Shown here piece after piece: positions 1 through 9,538 of a stretch of 64,000 nt of DNA (positions within the stretch are counted from its first letter, which is position 1; every line of letters begins with the position of its first letter). The DNA lies in contig JAWLBI010000001.1 in the NCBI GenBank assembly GCA_041394985.1, positions 3,224,001-3,288,000 of the forward strand, in the 5' to 3' direction. The translations under genes and the position numbers were made by a program. This stretch comes from JAGLON01 sp041394985 (lineage in GTDB: Bacteria > Zixibacteria > MSB-5A5 > GN15 > JAAZOE01). The notes beneath the pieces are model-generated. The model made no database searches and was not told the origin of the DNA. It was given only the letters and a program-made list of their open reading frames with translations.

Positions 1-489
1 TTTTATTATTGGCAATCCGGAGGCGTCCCGACCTCCAATGCACCGGCCGAATTCAGCAACGGAATAAAAATCATGCGAGAGTACCTGGCATCCGATGGAT
101 CTCCGGCATATCTCGGCAATCTCGACCTCGGCGATCAACTTATCTGTCATATCAAAGCCGAGGCAGTCAACAAAAGCCTCCAAAACGTCGTCATATCCGA
201 TCTGTTGCCGTCATGTTTCGAGATTGAAAACCCTCGCCTGAAATCGACTCCGCGCCTCTCGTGGTTGCCGAAATCGACGGGGCAGTTCGATTTTCAGGAC
301 ATCCGCGATGACCGCCTGCTCCTGTTTACGGATTTGAGCCCGAATCGACCTGTCGAGTTCTATTACAGCGTTCGCGTTATCTCGGCCGGAGAATTTGTCC
401 TCCCGCCTGTCGCCGCCGAGTGCATGTACAATCCGATGATCTCCGCAGCATCGTCATCGGGAACAATCACGATTCAAAATGAGCAGTAA
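1..489 (+). CDS. Alpha-2-macroglobulin family protein, C-terminal fragment
   Basis: The reading frame is open from the first base of the window and ends at TAA 487-489, so only about 162 C-terminal residues are present. The fragment starts with a YYWQSGGVP-like stretch and continues with a beta-rich segment (LGDQLICHIKAEAVNKS, SPNRPVEFYYSVRVISAGEF, LPPVAAECMYNP). This matches the last domain of bacterial alpha-2-macroglobulins (YfhM/MG10 type), which are periplasmic or lipid-anchored protease traps. The next gene is pbpC, 14 bases downstream; the a2m-pbpC pair is a well-known bacterial arrangement thought to link protease trapping with peptidoglycan repair. The catalytic thioester region lies outside the window and cannot be judged. 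An internal ATG at 73 is not a real start. Confidence 0.85.
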   Translation, partial: FYYWQSGGVPTSNAPAEFSNGIKIMREYLASDGSPAYLGNLDLGDQLICHIKAEAVNKSLQNVVISDLLPSCFEIENPRLKSTPRLSWLPKSTGQFDFQDIRDDRLLLFTDLSPNRPVEFYYSVRVISAGEFVLPPVAAECMYNPMISAASSSGTITIQNEQ

Positions 490-503
490 ACGGGGAATTG
501 AAC

Positions 504-2831
504 GTGCACATTGGCATTAGAAAAACAAAAGGCCGTTTTCTCATCCTGGTACTCGTGTGCCTGGTCGGATTGGGACTGCTCTGTGATCGCCTTCTTTTTC
601 CGGTGCCGCTCGATAGGCTGACCAAATCTCCGGCCCATTTCGTCTTTAGTCGCGATGGCCATCTCCTGACGGCCTTCGCATCGGAAGATTCATACTGGCG
701 GATGCCCATCGAGCTGGATAGCGTGTCCCGGCATCTGCAATTATGTGTTATCGAGACCGAAGATAAATGGTTCTATTATCATCCCGGTTTTAATCCGATT
801 TCGCTCATCACGGCGACAATTGATAACGTAAAGGCGGGCAAAATCGTTCGAGGCGGTTCGACCATAACCATGCAAATAGCCCGTATGATGGAACCGAAAC
901 CGCGCACGATTCCGAACAAAATTATCGAGATTTGCCGAGCTGTCCAGCTCGAAATGCATTACAGCAAAGACGAGTTACTCGAATTGTATCTCAATCTTGC
1001 GCCATACGGCGGCAATATCGAAGGAGTCGGCGCCGCATCCTATTTCTATTTCGGAAAACGCCCACTGGAGTTGACGCTCTCCGAAGCCGCCATCCTCACT
1101 GCTATTCCGGCATCACCGAATTCATTTAGGCCGGATATCCCGGATAATTCGTGTCGCAGTCGCCGCGATCGCATTCTGATGCACTTGCGAGATGACGGCA
1201 TCATCGACTCGCCGACATGTCATACCGCCATTTCAGAAGAGATCCCATCCAGACGCCTTGTGCGTCCCTTTGTCGCACCGCATTTCTGTCGAAGCCTCGT
1301 GGACGAATTAACCGAAAAATCGGTTCAGGCAACAACTATTGATTATAATCTTCAGCGAGATATCGAGCGCATGGCCTTTGATTATGCCGCGTTGTTGCGC
1401 CCCCGAGGTATTCACAATCTCTCCATTGTCGTACTCGATAACGCGACCGGCGAACTGCTCGCCGAAGTCGGGTCACCGGACTTTGCGGATGATTCGCACG
1501 GCGGGCAAATCAATGGCGCGTTGGCCCCTCGCTCGCCCGGCTCGGCCCTCAAGCCGTTCGTCTATGCTCTCGGGCTGGAGTCGGGCCGGATAACACCATC
1601 GACACGGTTGGATGACATCCCGGTCAACTACAGCGGCTATACTCCGGAAAACTATGATGAATCATACCACGGCTTTGTTTCGGCACACGATGCCTTGGTC
1701 CAATCACTAAACGTCCCGGCTGTCAATCTGGCCGCCGATATCGGAATGTATCGCGTATTCGATTTTCTAAAAGATGCCGGTGTTACGACGCTTCGAGGCG
1801 AATACTACAACTATGGATTACCCCTTGTTTTGGGTGCATGCGAAGTCTCTCTCCTGGAATTGTCCAATTGCTATGGCACCCTTGCCCGCGGCGGTCAGTA
1901 TATCCCGATTCATAATAAATTGAATACTCATGCAGATACTGCCTTGTCCAAGCAATTGATATCACCCGCAACCTCATATATTGTGGCCAATATCCTGGCC
2001 GACCTTAATCGCCCCAATCTCAATACTGTCTGGGAATTCACAGCCGATATGCCGACCATCGCATGGAAAACCGGCACATCTTATGGTCGCAAGGACGCAT
2101 GGGCAATCGGCTATAATCCTAAATATACTGTTGGTGTCTGGACCGGAAACTTCTCGGCAGAGAGTTCACCCTATCTGGTCGGTGTCGAATCATCCGCACC
2201 GCTGATGATCGATATTTTCAGGCATTTGACGAAAAACTCCGACCCGACATGGTTCGAACGCCCTGCCGATGTCGGCGCCCGAGAGGTTTGCGCAATCAGT
2301 GGCGATTTGCCTACCGAGTACTGCCCCATTACATCGTCCGAATATTATATCAAAGGCAAATCACATTTGCGCTCCTGCGAAGTGCACCGCCCGATCATTG
2401 TCGATTCGAAAACAGGCTATCAACTCTGCCCCGCCTGCATGCATGGGCATACTCATCGTGAAAAAGTCGTCGAGGAATGGCCCGCTCGGTTAAATAACTG
2501 GCTGCAGAGCAACAATCGTATTGCGCTTCTTCCAAAGCACAATCCTTTTTGTACAGGTGTGTTGACCGAAAATGCTCCGGTCATTATATCTCCGGAGAAG
2601 AATGCCTGCTATGAAATCCGGAATGATATGCCGGGAGAATTTCAAAGAATTGAACTTCGCGCCTCGGCAGCGGCAGGCGTCGGAAGACTCCATTGGTTTG
2701 TCGATAATAATTATCTGGAGGCGACATCGAGTGATGCCGCCTGTTTCTATACGCCGGAAAAAGGCTCGCACACGCTAATCTGCATGGACGACCTCGGCCG
2801 CACCACCGAATTGACGTTCATGGTACAGTAG
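504..2831 (+). CDS. pbpC: Penicillin-binding protein 1C (bifunctional transglycosylase/transpeptidase)
   Basis: About 775 residues, the usual PBP1C size. An N-terminal membrane anchor (about residues 12-32) is followed by a family-51 glycosyltransferase domain with the EDKWFYYHPG motif (catalytic Glu about 86) and RGGSTITMQ (about 116-124). The transpeptidase domain has SALK (Ser about 347), SLN (about 401-403) and KTGT (about 525). A Cys-containing linker (CAISGDLPTEYCP, CPACMHGH) and a BiPBP_C-like beta domain at the C-terminus are typical of PbpC rather than PBP1A/1B. Acts in the periplasm on lipid II. A TTG at 498 is in frame, but the GGGGA at 492-496 sits on top of it and is correctly spaced (7 bases) for GTG 504, which I prefer. 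Probably co-transcribed with the upstream alpha-2-macroglobulin gene. Confidence 0.93.
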   Translation: MHIGIRKTKGRFLILVLVCLVGLGLLCDRLLFPVPLDRLTKSPAHFVFSRDGHLLTAFASEDSYWRMPIELDSVSRHLQLCVIETEDKWFYYHPGFNPISLITATIDNVKAGKIVRGGSTITMQIARMMEPKPRTIPNKIIEICRAVQLEMHYSKDELLELYLNLAPYGGNIEGVGAASYFYFGKRPLELTLSEAAILTAIPASPNSFRPDIPDNSCRSRRDRILMHLRDDGIIDSPTCHTAISEEIPSRRLVRPFVAPHFCRSLVDELTEKSVQATTIDYNLQRDIERMAFDYAALLRPRGIHNLSIVVLDNATGELLAEVGSPDFADDSHGGQINGALAPRSPGSALKPFVYALGLESGRITPSTRLDDIPVNYSGYTPENYDESYHGFVSAHDALVQSLNVPAVNLAADIGMYRVFDFLKDAGVTTLRGEYYNYGLPLVLGACEVSLLELSNCYGTLARGGQYIPIHNKLNTHADTALSKQLISPATSYIVANILADLNRPNLNTVWEFTADMPTIAWKTGTSYGRKDAWAIGYNPKYTVGVWTGNFSAESSPYLVGVESSAPLMIDIFRHLTKNSDPTWFERPADVGAREVCAISGDLPTEYCPITSSEYYIKGKSHLRSCEVHRPIIVDSKTGYQLCPACMHGHTHREKVVEEWPARLNNWLQSNNRIALLPKHNPFCTGVLTENAPVIISPEKNACYEIRNDMPGEFQRIELRASAAAGVGRLHWFVDNNYLEATSSDAACFYTPEKGSHTLICMDDLGRTTELTFMVQ

Positions 2832-2838
2832 CAAAACT

Positions 2839-5478
2839 TTATTCGGACCCGTTATCGCCAAAATCTTGATTTGGAGAAGTTTCAATTAATACAAAATTAT
2901 CGGGGCGTATAAAGCCTTTTTTCTTTTTATCCCTTTTGGCCTGTCTTTCAATTGCCTTTTTTCTGGATTGTAGTCGATTCCATTCTTTGGGAAGCACGAT
3001 ATGTCGTCGAAGAGATACGTTTTTATCCATATCCGGAATGTTCTCCCACGTTACCTCGCCGTTTCGTATCCCTTCAAAACTTGAGGCGAAGTAATTTATA
3101 CTTCTGTTCCCATGAATAGCGATAATTTTATTAAACAAGTCAATCACACAGTACTGTATTTTTGTAATCGGCCCCCAAAAGTCTATAATGGAGTTGACAA
3201 TTAGATACACCTGTTCCACCTGTAACTTGGCTGGCCTATTATTCAGAAGATAGTCGTAGAGAATTATGGGCCTTGGCTCTCCCTTACCAGCAAGAGATTG
3301 ATACCCTTCATCAGGTACACTATCATGAGTATTTTGAAATTCGCCTTCTCCCAAAACATCCGTTTCGTCATACAACTGGTCTAGCAAGTTAATACTGCGC
3401 TCAGGTTCCTGTTCAGAAACAATATCGGATACCAAATACAACTTTTGCCTGAATTTACTCATTGCCAGTTTGTATGTATCGTCATTGTTGTCATAATCCA
3501 GATTAATTATCGGGCCATTCAGTCTCGTGATAAAATCGGATCCTTTTGGATCCTTATTTCTATCGAATTGCTCTTTTGAGTCCTTCACGAGAGACTTAGA
3601 GGAGGCAAATATCCAGGCCGCGGGCTTCAAGCGATAGCTTTTCCCCTCAAAGACAAAACCGCCATCGGAAAGAGGCCCCAATAATAATCCATATACGGAA
3701 TGACCTTCAATCGTGGCATTGATTTCATCGATAAAAATAAGAACCTTATTTTTTGATCTGTTTTGAACTGATGCGATACTCGCAAGACAATCGACAAAAG
3801 CGGTTGTTGTCGGCATTTGAGCGATTGAATACTCCAGAAATACCATGTCAAATTTATCGGCGAGCTTTCGTGCTAAAAAGCTTTTGCCCCAGCCTGGTGC
3901 GGCGGTGAGAAGACAACTTAAGGATTGCTTCGGATTGGGATGTTCTTTAAAATCCGCAACTCGAGTAATAAGACCATTTATCGCGTCTCGTTTTTCACCC
4001 CAAACGACAATGTAATCGGATAGCGTTCCCTTTGCGCGCCACATAGGTAATATGTGGCTATCTCCAATTTTGATTAAACCTTTACTCCTCGATGAGTCTT
4101 CCCAATATTTTAAAATATCACGATGGTCTTTTATTACTGTTTGGTTACTTTGTTTGCCTAAATCGCTTTCACTTATTATTTCAGGTATACGTTTTAATTT
4201 ATCGACAATCGACTTATATATATCCTCTTCCTCTTTGCCTCCCTTATTGATATTTTTTTCTTCATTATTCCCACTGTCATATTCCCATCTTTTACTAACT
4301 AAGCGACTCCATTCATAGGCACAGAATCTAGCCTTTGTGCAGTAGTGTACAAACTCAATAGCAGTTTCTGGTGTATTCTGAATAAATTGACTAACGAGGG
4401 ATGAATAAAATGTTGTAGTCCTGCCTGTATTTAATTGTTGTTTCTTATCCAACGGTTCCTTAATAAAAAAACACTTATCCCTAAAGCATCCCAACACTGA
4501 ATTATTATCCAGTAAAACAGCGACCGCTATTACTCTTTCGGACTCTCCTCTGTCGACCATTTGGCCGTTCTCAAATTTCTTATCCATTAGATCTGCTAAT
4601 AACTTCAATGCTGCCCCACCCAACTCTCCATCATAATCCCATTGTCTATGCCCCTTCAAATGCCAGGCCTGATGATGATCCGTGACGATTAAGTCAATTT
4701 TATCTATCTCTTTTAACCATATGGGTTGGGTTTTCTTGGTTCTGACGAACACCTGGGTGCTATCGCCTTTTACCTTATTCAGTCCTCTCGCCGTTTCCTC
4801 ATTGACTACGCCCATTCCATGGTCTTCGATGATAATGGCCTTTGGCCCATTCTCAATTATGCGTATTTTATCAATATTTAAGTCATCTTTTTCAACTCTG
4901 GAGGCCCAGTCGAATCTATATTTAAGGCGAGGCTTTTTCCCCTTTGTGCCCTCAAAACATCGTATAACATGATTAGTTGAAATACTATTCCATTTAGGCG
5001 ACATCTCACTTAATAAATTAATAAAATTTATCTTGGGATTGTTCCCAAAACTGCATGTACCTTTTTCCTTTGATTCACCATCATTATCATTATTCTCGGG
5101 GATCTTAAGATATGGGCAATTTCTGGCCTCACCCTCTATCTTCGGTTCTCGCATACTCATAAATGTATGCGGAGTCAAATATTTCTTATCCCCGTGTAGG
5201 CGGCACATAATACATTGTATAACATCATGGTCAATGGGGTTCCAAACCCCATATCCATTTAACGAATATCCATTCTCATCATCCTCAAAGTATTTCTTAA
5301 GAAAATATAATAGTCCTCCTACTGCGCACAAATTGATAAGCTCATTGCCGGTGTTACTTATTGTCGCCAAATAATGTTCATCACCAGTATGAGAACTGTG
5401 GAATAACTTTTGAGGCAAGACAAACCAATTTTCATCGATATACCAGTCGCCAATAGCTATAATATTATTCTGTAACAT
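2839..5478 (-). CDS. Large AAA+ ATPase with degenerate PfkB/RfaE-like N-terminal domain
   Basis: About 879 residues, not a family I can name. The N-terminal 350 residues follow the motif order of ribokinase/RfaE-like kinases: IGDWYIDENW near the start, GKKPRLKYRFDW (like the KTR..LRxD segment), IIIEDHGMGV (like the DYGKGV segment), then LIVTDHHQ. The region also holds several Cys (CIMC, later CPYL and CSFG) that could bind metal. The C-terminal half is a clear AAA+ module: Walker A APGWGKS (Lys about 532), Walker B VLIFIDEINA (Asp about 584), sensor-1-like AWIFASS and an Arg-finger-like FITRLNGP. I chose ATG 5478 because GAGGA lies 7 bases upstream; the longer frame starts at a GTG (5517) without a ribosome site. 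It converges on pbpC with 7 bases between stops, stands alone, and is more A/T-rich than pbpC or purL, which suggests acquisition. Confidence 0.75.
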   Translation of the reverse strand: MLQNNIIAIGDWYIDENWFVLPQKLFHSSHTGDEHYLATISNTGNELINLCAVGGLLYFLKKYFEDDENGYSLNGYGVWNPIDHDVIQCIMCRLHGDKKYLTPHTFMSMREPKIEGEARNCPYLKIPENNDNDGESKEKGTCSFGNNPKINFINLLSEMSPKWNSISTNHVIRCFEGTKGKKPRLKYRFDWASRVEKDDLNIDKIRIIENGPKAIIIEDHGMGVVNEETARGLNKVKGDSTQVFVRTKKTQPIWLKEIDKIDLIVTDHHQAWHLKGHRQWDYDGELGGAALKLLADLMDKKFENGQMVDRGESERVIAVAVLLDNNSVLGCFRDKCFFIKEPLDKKQQLNTGRTTTFYSSLVSQFIQNTPETAIEFVHYCTKARFCAYEWSRLVSKRWEYDSGNNEEKNINKGGKEEEDIYKSIVDKLKRIPEIISESDLGKQSNQTVIKDHRDILKYWEDSSRSKGLIKIGDSHILPMWRAKGTLSDYIVVWGEKRDAINGLITRVADFKEHPNPKQSLSCLLTAAPGWGKSFLARKLADKFDMVFLEYSIAQMPTTTAFVDCLASIASVQNRSKNKVLIFIDEINATIEGHSVYGLLLGPLSDGGFVFEGKSYRLKPAAWIFASSKSLVKDSKEQFDRNKDPKGSDFITRLNGPIINLDYDNNDDTYKLAMSKFRQKLYLVSDIVSEQEPERSINLLDQLYDETDVLGEGEFQNTHDSVPDEGYQSLAGKGEPRPIILYDYLLNNRPAKLQVEQVYLIVNSIIDFWGPITKIQYCVIDLFNKIIAIHGNRSINYFASSFEGIRNGEVTWENIPDMDKNVSLRRHIVLPKEWNRLQSRKKAIERQAKRDKKKKGFIRPDNFVLIETSPNQDFGDNGSE

Positions 5479-5651
5479 TTTCCTATCCTCGATTATTTTA
5501 GAATATATAAAGAACACCGCCAGATATGGCGGAATATAAATTATTAATAATATATTATCAAGTATTATTTACAACATAGTCCATTATTAATAGAGTACGC
5601 AATACACTTCATCGCTATATGATTTATTCATAACCAGTCCGAGTGAAAACA

Positions 5652-5680
5652 AAATGGCAGGATGACTTATCCTGCCATTT
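5652..5680 (-). terminator. Intrinsic terminator of purLQ
   Basis: A 12-bp perfect stem (5652-5663 with 5669-5680) and a 5-base loop lie 27 bases past the purQ stop. Read on the minus strand the stem is followed by a T-rich run (TTTGTTTTC). This is the expected end of the purL-purQ transcript. Confidence 0.8.
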
Positions 5681-5706
5681 CAAATGTTTATTCCATTTGC
5701 CTGGAT

Positions 5707-6480
5707 TTAACCAAAATACGCCACCGCGTTTTCGAAGATCTTCAGGCCCGTCACGCTCTCGGCGGGATTCGGTGCGCCCGATTTCGAACGATTGACCAAA
5801 TACTCGCGCCGGAAATATCGCTCGGGATGCGGCATCAGTCCGAATATCCGCTTCGATTTATCCGTCAGCCCCGCAATGTGATTCAATGATCCATTGGGAT
5901 TGGCCGGATATCCGACTTCTCCGCCATTCGTCTCATTCGCATACCGCAGCGCCACCTGGCCATTTTTCTCCAATTTCGCAAGCGCTTCCGGCGTCGCAAC
6001 CAGCCGTCCCTCGGCATGTGCCACCGGCAACATCAGGCGATCTATCCCCTTTGTGTACGGAGACTCACTCCCCGCATCCGGTGCCAGCCACACCCAGCGG
6101 CACTCGAACTTCGATGATTCATTCTGCGCCAGTGTCACCTGCCCCGCGCCATCATCGAACAAACCAAGGCGCGCCAGTACCTGGAAGCCATTGCAGATGC
6201 CGATTGCCAGCTTATCATTATCGCGGAACTCATGCGTTACATCCGCCAGTAGCGTATTCATATGATTCGCCAGAATTCGCCCGGCCGCGATACAGTCGCC
6301 ATAAGAAAATCCGCCCGGCAGGACCAGAATCTGATAATCCTTGTACGGAACCTTCCCCTCGAACAACTCCGATACCAACACCCGATCGGCGTCGGCTCCG
6401 GCCAGCTTCAGGCAGTGGATCGACTCCTCTTCGCAATTCGTTCCGGGTGCGAACAACACCATTGCTTTCGGTTTTGCCAT
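5707..6480 (-). CDS. purQ: Phosphoribosylformylglycinamidine synthase, glutaminase subunit
   Basis: 257 residues, the usual length of the longer PurQ form. A class-I glutamine amidotransferase that supplies ammonia to PurL in step four of de novo purine synthesis (FGAR + Gln + ATP to FGAM). The start MAKPKAMVLFAPGTNCEEES is typical. The nucleophile Cys is in GICNGFQ, with the oxyanion motif LPGGFSYGDC before it and the catalytic His in MPHPERYF near the C-terminus. ATG 6480 was chosen because it matches the family start and has AAGGAG about 10 bases upstream; the open frame reaches 6546 but adds an unrelated Arg-rich stretch inside purL. It follows purL after 19 bases and ends at a terminator, so the two form one transcript. 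Confidence 0.95.
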   Translation of the reverse strand: MAKPKAMVLFAPGTNCEEESIHCLKLAGADADRVLVSELFEGKVPYKDYQILVLPGGFSYGDCIAAGRILANHMNTLLADVTHEFRDNDKLAIGICNGFQVLARLGLFDDGAGQVTLAQNESSKFECRWVWLAPDAGSESPYTKGIDRLMLPVAHAEGRLVATPEALAKLEKNGQVALRYANETNGGEVGYPANPNGSLNHIAGLTDKSKRIFGLMPHPERYFRREYLVNRSKSGAPNPAESVTGLKIFENAVAYFG

Positions 6481-6499
6481 TTCAGACCAACTCCTTCTA

Positions 6500-9379
6500 T
6501 CAGATGATCGAGGAAATCGGGCCCGACCACGCGGCATACAATTCATCGCCGGGGATACTGACCAGATTCTCTGTTCCGTTCGTTAATTTCAGACGATTCT
6601 CAGCCGTCACGACGCCAATTTGTGCGCACGGCAGGCCTTTGAATATACCTTCAAAATTCGCCGCATCCTTCTCTTCGACCTCAACGACGATTCTGCCGTT
6701 CGATTCCGAAAAGAGGATGAAATCATTGCGCGTGCGACCGTCATACGGCACCTTCGCGAGATCGATCTCCAAGCCGAATTCACCGCCGATGACCAATTCC
6801 GACAGCGCCGTTCCCAGGCCGCCATCGGAACAATCATGCGCCGATAGGACTAACCCCTGATTTATGGCCGTATGCATCGCCTTGTATATTTTCAAATTCA
6901 ATTCCAGATCGGGGTCCGGAATCGCGCTGCCGCTCTGCTTCGTCTGGACGAAATAGCTGCTCATCTCAAGCTCTTCTTTTGTTTTTCCGAGCAGATACAC
7001 TCTGCTACCGGTCTTTGACAGGCAACTCGTCACCAGCTCGGCGACATCGTCGACAACACAAATCGAGGAAACCAGCAGGGTCGGCGGTACACAAATCAGT
7101 GTCCCGTCGCCGGTGTTATACTGGTTATAGAAACTATCCTTGCCGGAAATAATCGGCGTTTGATAATACTGCGCCGCCTCACACAACCCAACGATGGCAT
7201 AATGCAAATCGAGCACTGTCTTGTCGATCTCGGGGCTGGGCATCGAGAAGTTATCCAAAATCGCGATTTTTTCAGGCGAACCGCCCATCGCAACGATTTG
7301 CCGCACGGCCTCGTCAACGACTGACCTCGCCATCTTGCGAGGGTCTTCAATGCCATATCGCACATTAATGCCGTTGGCAACGATGACACCCTTCGGGCTA
7401 TCGTAAATCGGTTTCAGTGCCGCGCCATCCGACGGATTCCGCTGGAGTTTCCCCATAAACGGCTTGACCACCGTCCTTGCCTGTACTTCATGATCGTAAA
7501 CACGAGCAACGTTTTCCTTGCTGCACGCATTAAGTTCGGAATTCGTCAGATGAATCATTTCCACCAGTTTTTGGCCGGTCGGCGGCTCAATGAATTTTTC
7601 TTCAACCTTCGGTTTCGGAGGATTCGTCAGTTTGAATTCTCGTTTAGGACATCCATTATGGAGGAAGTCCATATCCATATCGGCGACCTGTTTTTCGCCG
7701 AAATTAATAACGAGTCGTCCATTGTCGGTAAATTCCCCGATATCGGCGACTTCGACGTCATGCCGCTTGCACAGTTCAAATACCCGCTTCACATTCTCCG
7801 GCGGTACCGCGATAATCATCCGCTCCTGTGATTCGGAAATCCAGAAGTCGCTGATAAACGGAAGCGGATACTTTTTCGGGATACAAGACAAATCGACAAA
7901 GGCGCCGCCCGGATTTCCCATCTCGCCGATAGCCGACGACAACCCGCCGCCGCCGCAGTCCGTGATGGCATGGAACAGCCGCTCGTCCCGGATATCGGCA
8001 AGAGCATCCAGCACCATCTTCTCGACCAGCGGATGGCCGATCTGCACGGACTGAGCCGATACCGATTCGGATTTCTTCGTCAACTCGCCGGACGAGAATG
8101 TCGCACCGTGAATACCATCGCGACCGGTCAGGCCGCCCATGAGAATAATCCTGTCGCCCGGTTGCGGCGGCTGTTTCTCGACGATTGATTTTTCAATGAT
8201 GCCGACACATCCGGCATAGACCAGTGGTAATCCCGTGAATCGCTCGGAAAAACAAATACTGCCATTGATGGTCGGGATACCCATCTTATTGCCATAGTCT
8301 TCAATTCCTGCTACAACCTGCCGCATCACGCGCTTAGGATGTAACAGCCCCGGCGGCAGTTTTTCCCACGGCGTATCAGGAGGCGCAAAGCACAGCACGT
8401 TCGTATTGGCTATCGGTTTGGCCCCTAATCCTGTACCCATGATATCGCGAATCACGCCGCCGATACCGGTATGCGCCCCACCGAACGGCTCGATTCCGGA
8501 CGGCTTATTATGCGTTTCGACCTTGAAACACACGCCCCAGTCGGAATCGAATTCGATAACGCCGGAATCATCGACGAACACCGACCAGCACCAATCCTTA
8601 TTGAGACCATAGGTGAGGTCTTTCAGACGTTTGATCAGCGGTTTCTGCAGTTCGCCATCGACGAAGATATTCGCCCGGAATACTTTATGACTGCAATGCT
8701 CCGACCAGGTCTGCGCCAGAGTTTCGATTTCGACATCAGTTGCCGCGCGACCCAGATTGGTATAATACTCTTTTAGTTTTCGCATCTCGATGAGATTCAG
8801 CCACAGCCGGTCTTTGCTCAACGCCATCAACTCATCATCATTCATGTCGGGCAACGGCAACTCTTCCATTACCGGTTCGGATTCGACGATTTCCTTGAAC
8901 GCCTCTTCCCCGGTCTGCACGATATGTTCGATTACCGGATTGTACAGAATGCGAATGCCGATACGATTCAGCTCTTCTTCGGTCGGCTGACCGGTAAGAG
9001 TATAGAATCTTGCAAGTTTGGCCTCTTTACAGTTAAATCCGCGCTGCCGGACTGCCTTGACTACCTGCCATGCGGTGGAATCGGTTACGCCGTGGTTGAG
9101 CGAAACTTCCAGCAGGCACTCGCCCGCCTTCGCCTGCGGCCGCTTGTTGACGTCGTAAACTTCTACGTCGAGATCTTCCGTCACTGTATCAACCAGCAGT
9201 TGCCCGGCCATCCCCTTGACATCATCCAGCGTCATATCGTCGGAATCAAGGTAATACACCGAGGCGAACGCGACATTGGAGACGCTCCGGATACCCAGCT
9301 CCTTAATCTGACCGAGAACGCGAATACCGCCGATATCGAATCGGCTGTCTTTCTTTCGCACGACTATTCTATAGACCAT
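6500..9379 (-). CDS. purL: Phosphoribosylformylglycinamidine synthase with two N-terminal PurS-like units
   Basis: About 959 residues. Residues 1-75 resemble free PurS (start RIVVRKKDSRFDIGG, end LLVDTVTEDLDVEV, compare the LLANTVIED end of Bacillus PurS). Residues about 85-155 form a second unit (CLLEVSLNHGVTDSTAW to YNPVIEHIV). The rest is the small-type PurL ATP-grasp-like synthetase: HCSHKVFR, VETHNKPSGIEPFGG, GGLTGRDGIHGATFSS, and HDCSDGGL near the C-terminus. It has no glutaminase domain; that is purQ, 19 bases downstream. The fused PurS pair explains why no separate purS gene is seen. ATG 9379 is preferred over GTG 9385, because GAGGA is 8 bases from the ATG but only about 2 from the GTG. 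Catalyses FGAR to FGAM with PurQ-derived ammonia. Confidence 0.94.
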   Translation of the reverse strand: MVYRIVVRKKDSRFDIGGIRVLGQIKELGIRSVSNVAFASVYYLDSDDMTLDDVKGMAGQLLVDTVTEDLDVEVYDVNKRPQAKAGECLLEVSLNHGVTDSTAWQVVKAVRQRGFNCKEAKLARFYTLTGQPTEEELNRIGIRILYNPVIEHIVQTGEEAFKEIVESEPVMEELPLPDMNDDELMALSKDRLWLNLIEMRKLKEYYTNLGRAATDVEIETLAQTWSEHCSHKVFRANIFVDGELQKPLIKRLKDLTYGLNKDWCWSVFVDDSGVIEFDSDWGVCFKVETHNKPSGIEPFGGAHTGIGGVIRDIMGTGLGAKPIANTNVLCFAPPDTPWEKLPPGLLHPKRVMRQVVAGIEDYGNKMGIPTINGSICFSERFTGLPLVYAGCVGIIEKSIVEKQPPQPGDRIILMGGLTGRDGIHGATFSSGELTKKSESVSAQSVQIGHPLVEKMVLDALADIRDERLFHAITDCGGGGLSSAIGEMGNPGGAFVDLSCIPKKYPLPFISDFWISESQERMIIAVPPENVKRVFELCKRHDVEVADIGEFTDNGRLVINFGEKQVADMDMDFLHNGCPKREFKLTNPPKPKVEEKFIEPPTGQKLVEMIHLTNSELNACSKENVARVYDHEVQARTVVKPFMGKLQRNPSDGAALKPIYDSPKGVIVANGINVRYGIEDPRKMARSVVDEAVRQIVAMGGSPEKIAILDNFSMPSPEIDKTVLDLHYAIVGLCEAAQYYQTPIISGKDSFYNQYNTGDGTLICVPPTLLVSSICVVDDVAELVTSCLSKTGSRVYLLGKTKEELEMSSYFVQTKQSGSAIPDPDLELNLKIYKAMHTAINQGLVLSAHDCSDGGLGTALSELVIGGEFGLEIDLAKVPYDGRTRNDFILFSESNGRIVVEVEEKDAANFEGIFKGLPCAQIGVVTAENRLKLTNGTENLVSIPGDELYAAWSGPISSII

Positions 9380-9510
9380 AGACACAATCCTCTTTCACTC
9401 CGAAAATCCGACGATTCATGAAGATGTTTATGTTTTTGACGCATCATATTCCTATTTTCGTGCCGCGTGTGAGGCCCCCCTCGGCTTGTCACAAACACCG
9501 GTAAGCCTCT

Positions 9511-9538
9511 ATATTAGCATTTCCCGCGACTTCGACAA
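9511..9538 (-). promoter_or_regulatory. Candidate sigma70-type promoter for purLQ
   Basis: On the minus strand TTGTCG (9533-9538) is followed after 16 bases by TAATAT (9511-9516), about 130 bases ahead of the purL ATG. The leader contains G-rich and C-rich stretches that could pair, but I could not match a purine riboswitch consensus. Assignment is by eye only. Confidence 0.35.

Noticed and set aside
5886..6860. 324-codon plus-strand open frame
   Set aside because: It lies antisense to purQ and purL, is Pro/Ser/Arg-rich low-complexity translation, and has no ribosome site; a shadow of the real genes.
9380..9504. Purine riboswitch in the purL leader
   Set aside because: I could not find the conserved junction elements of purine or related riboswitches; only general G/C-rich pairing is visible.
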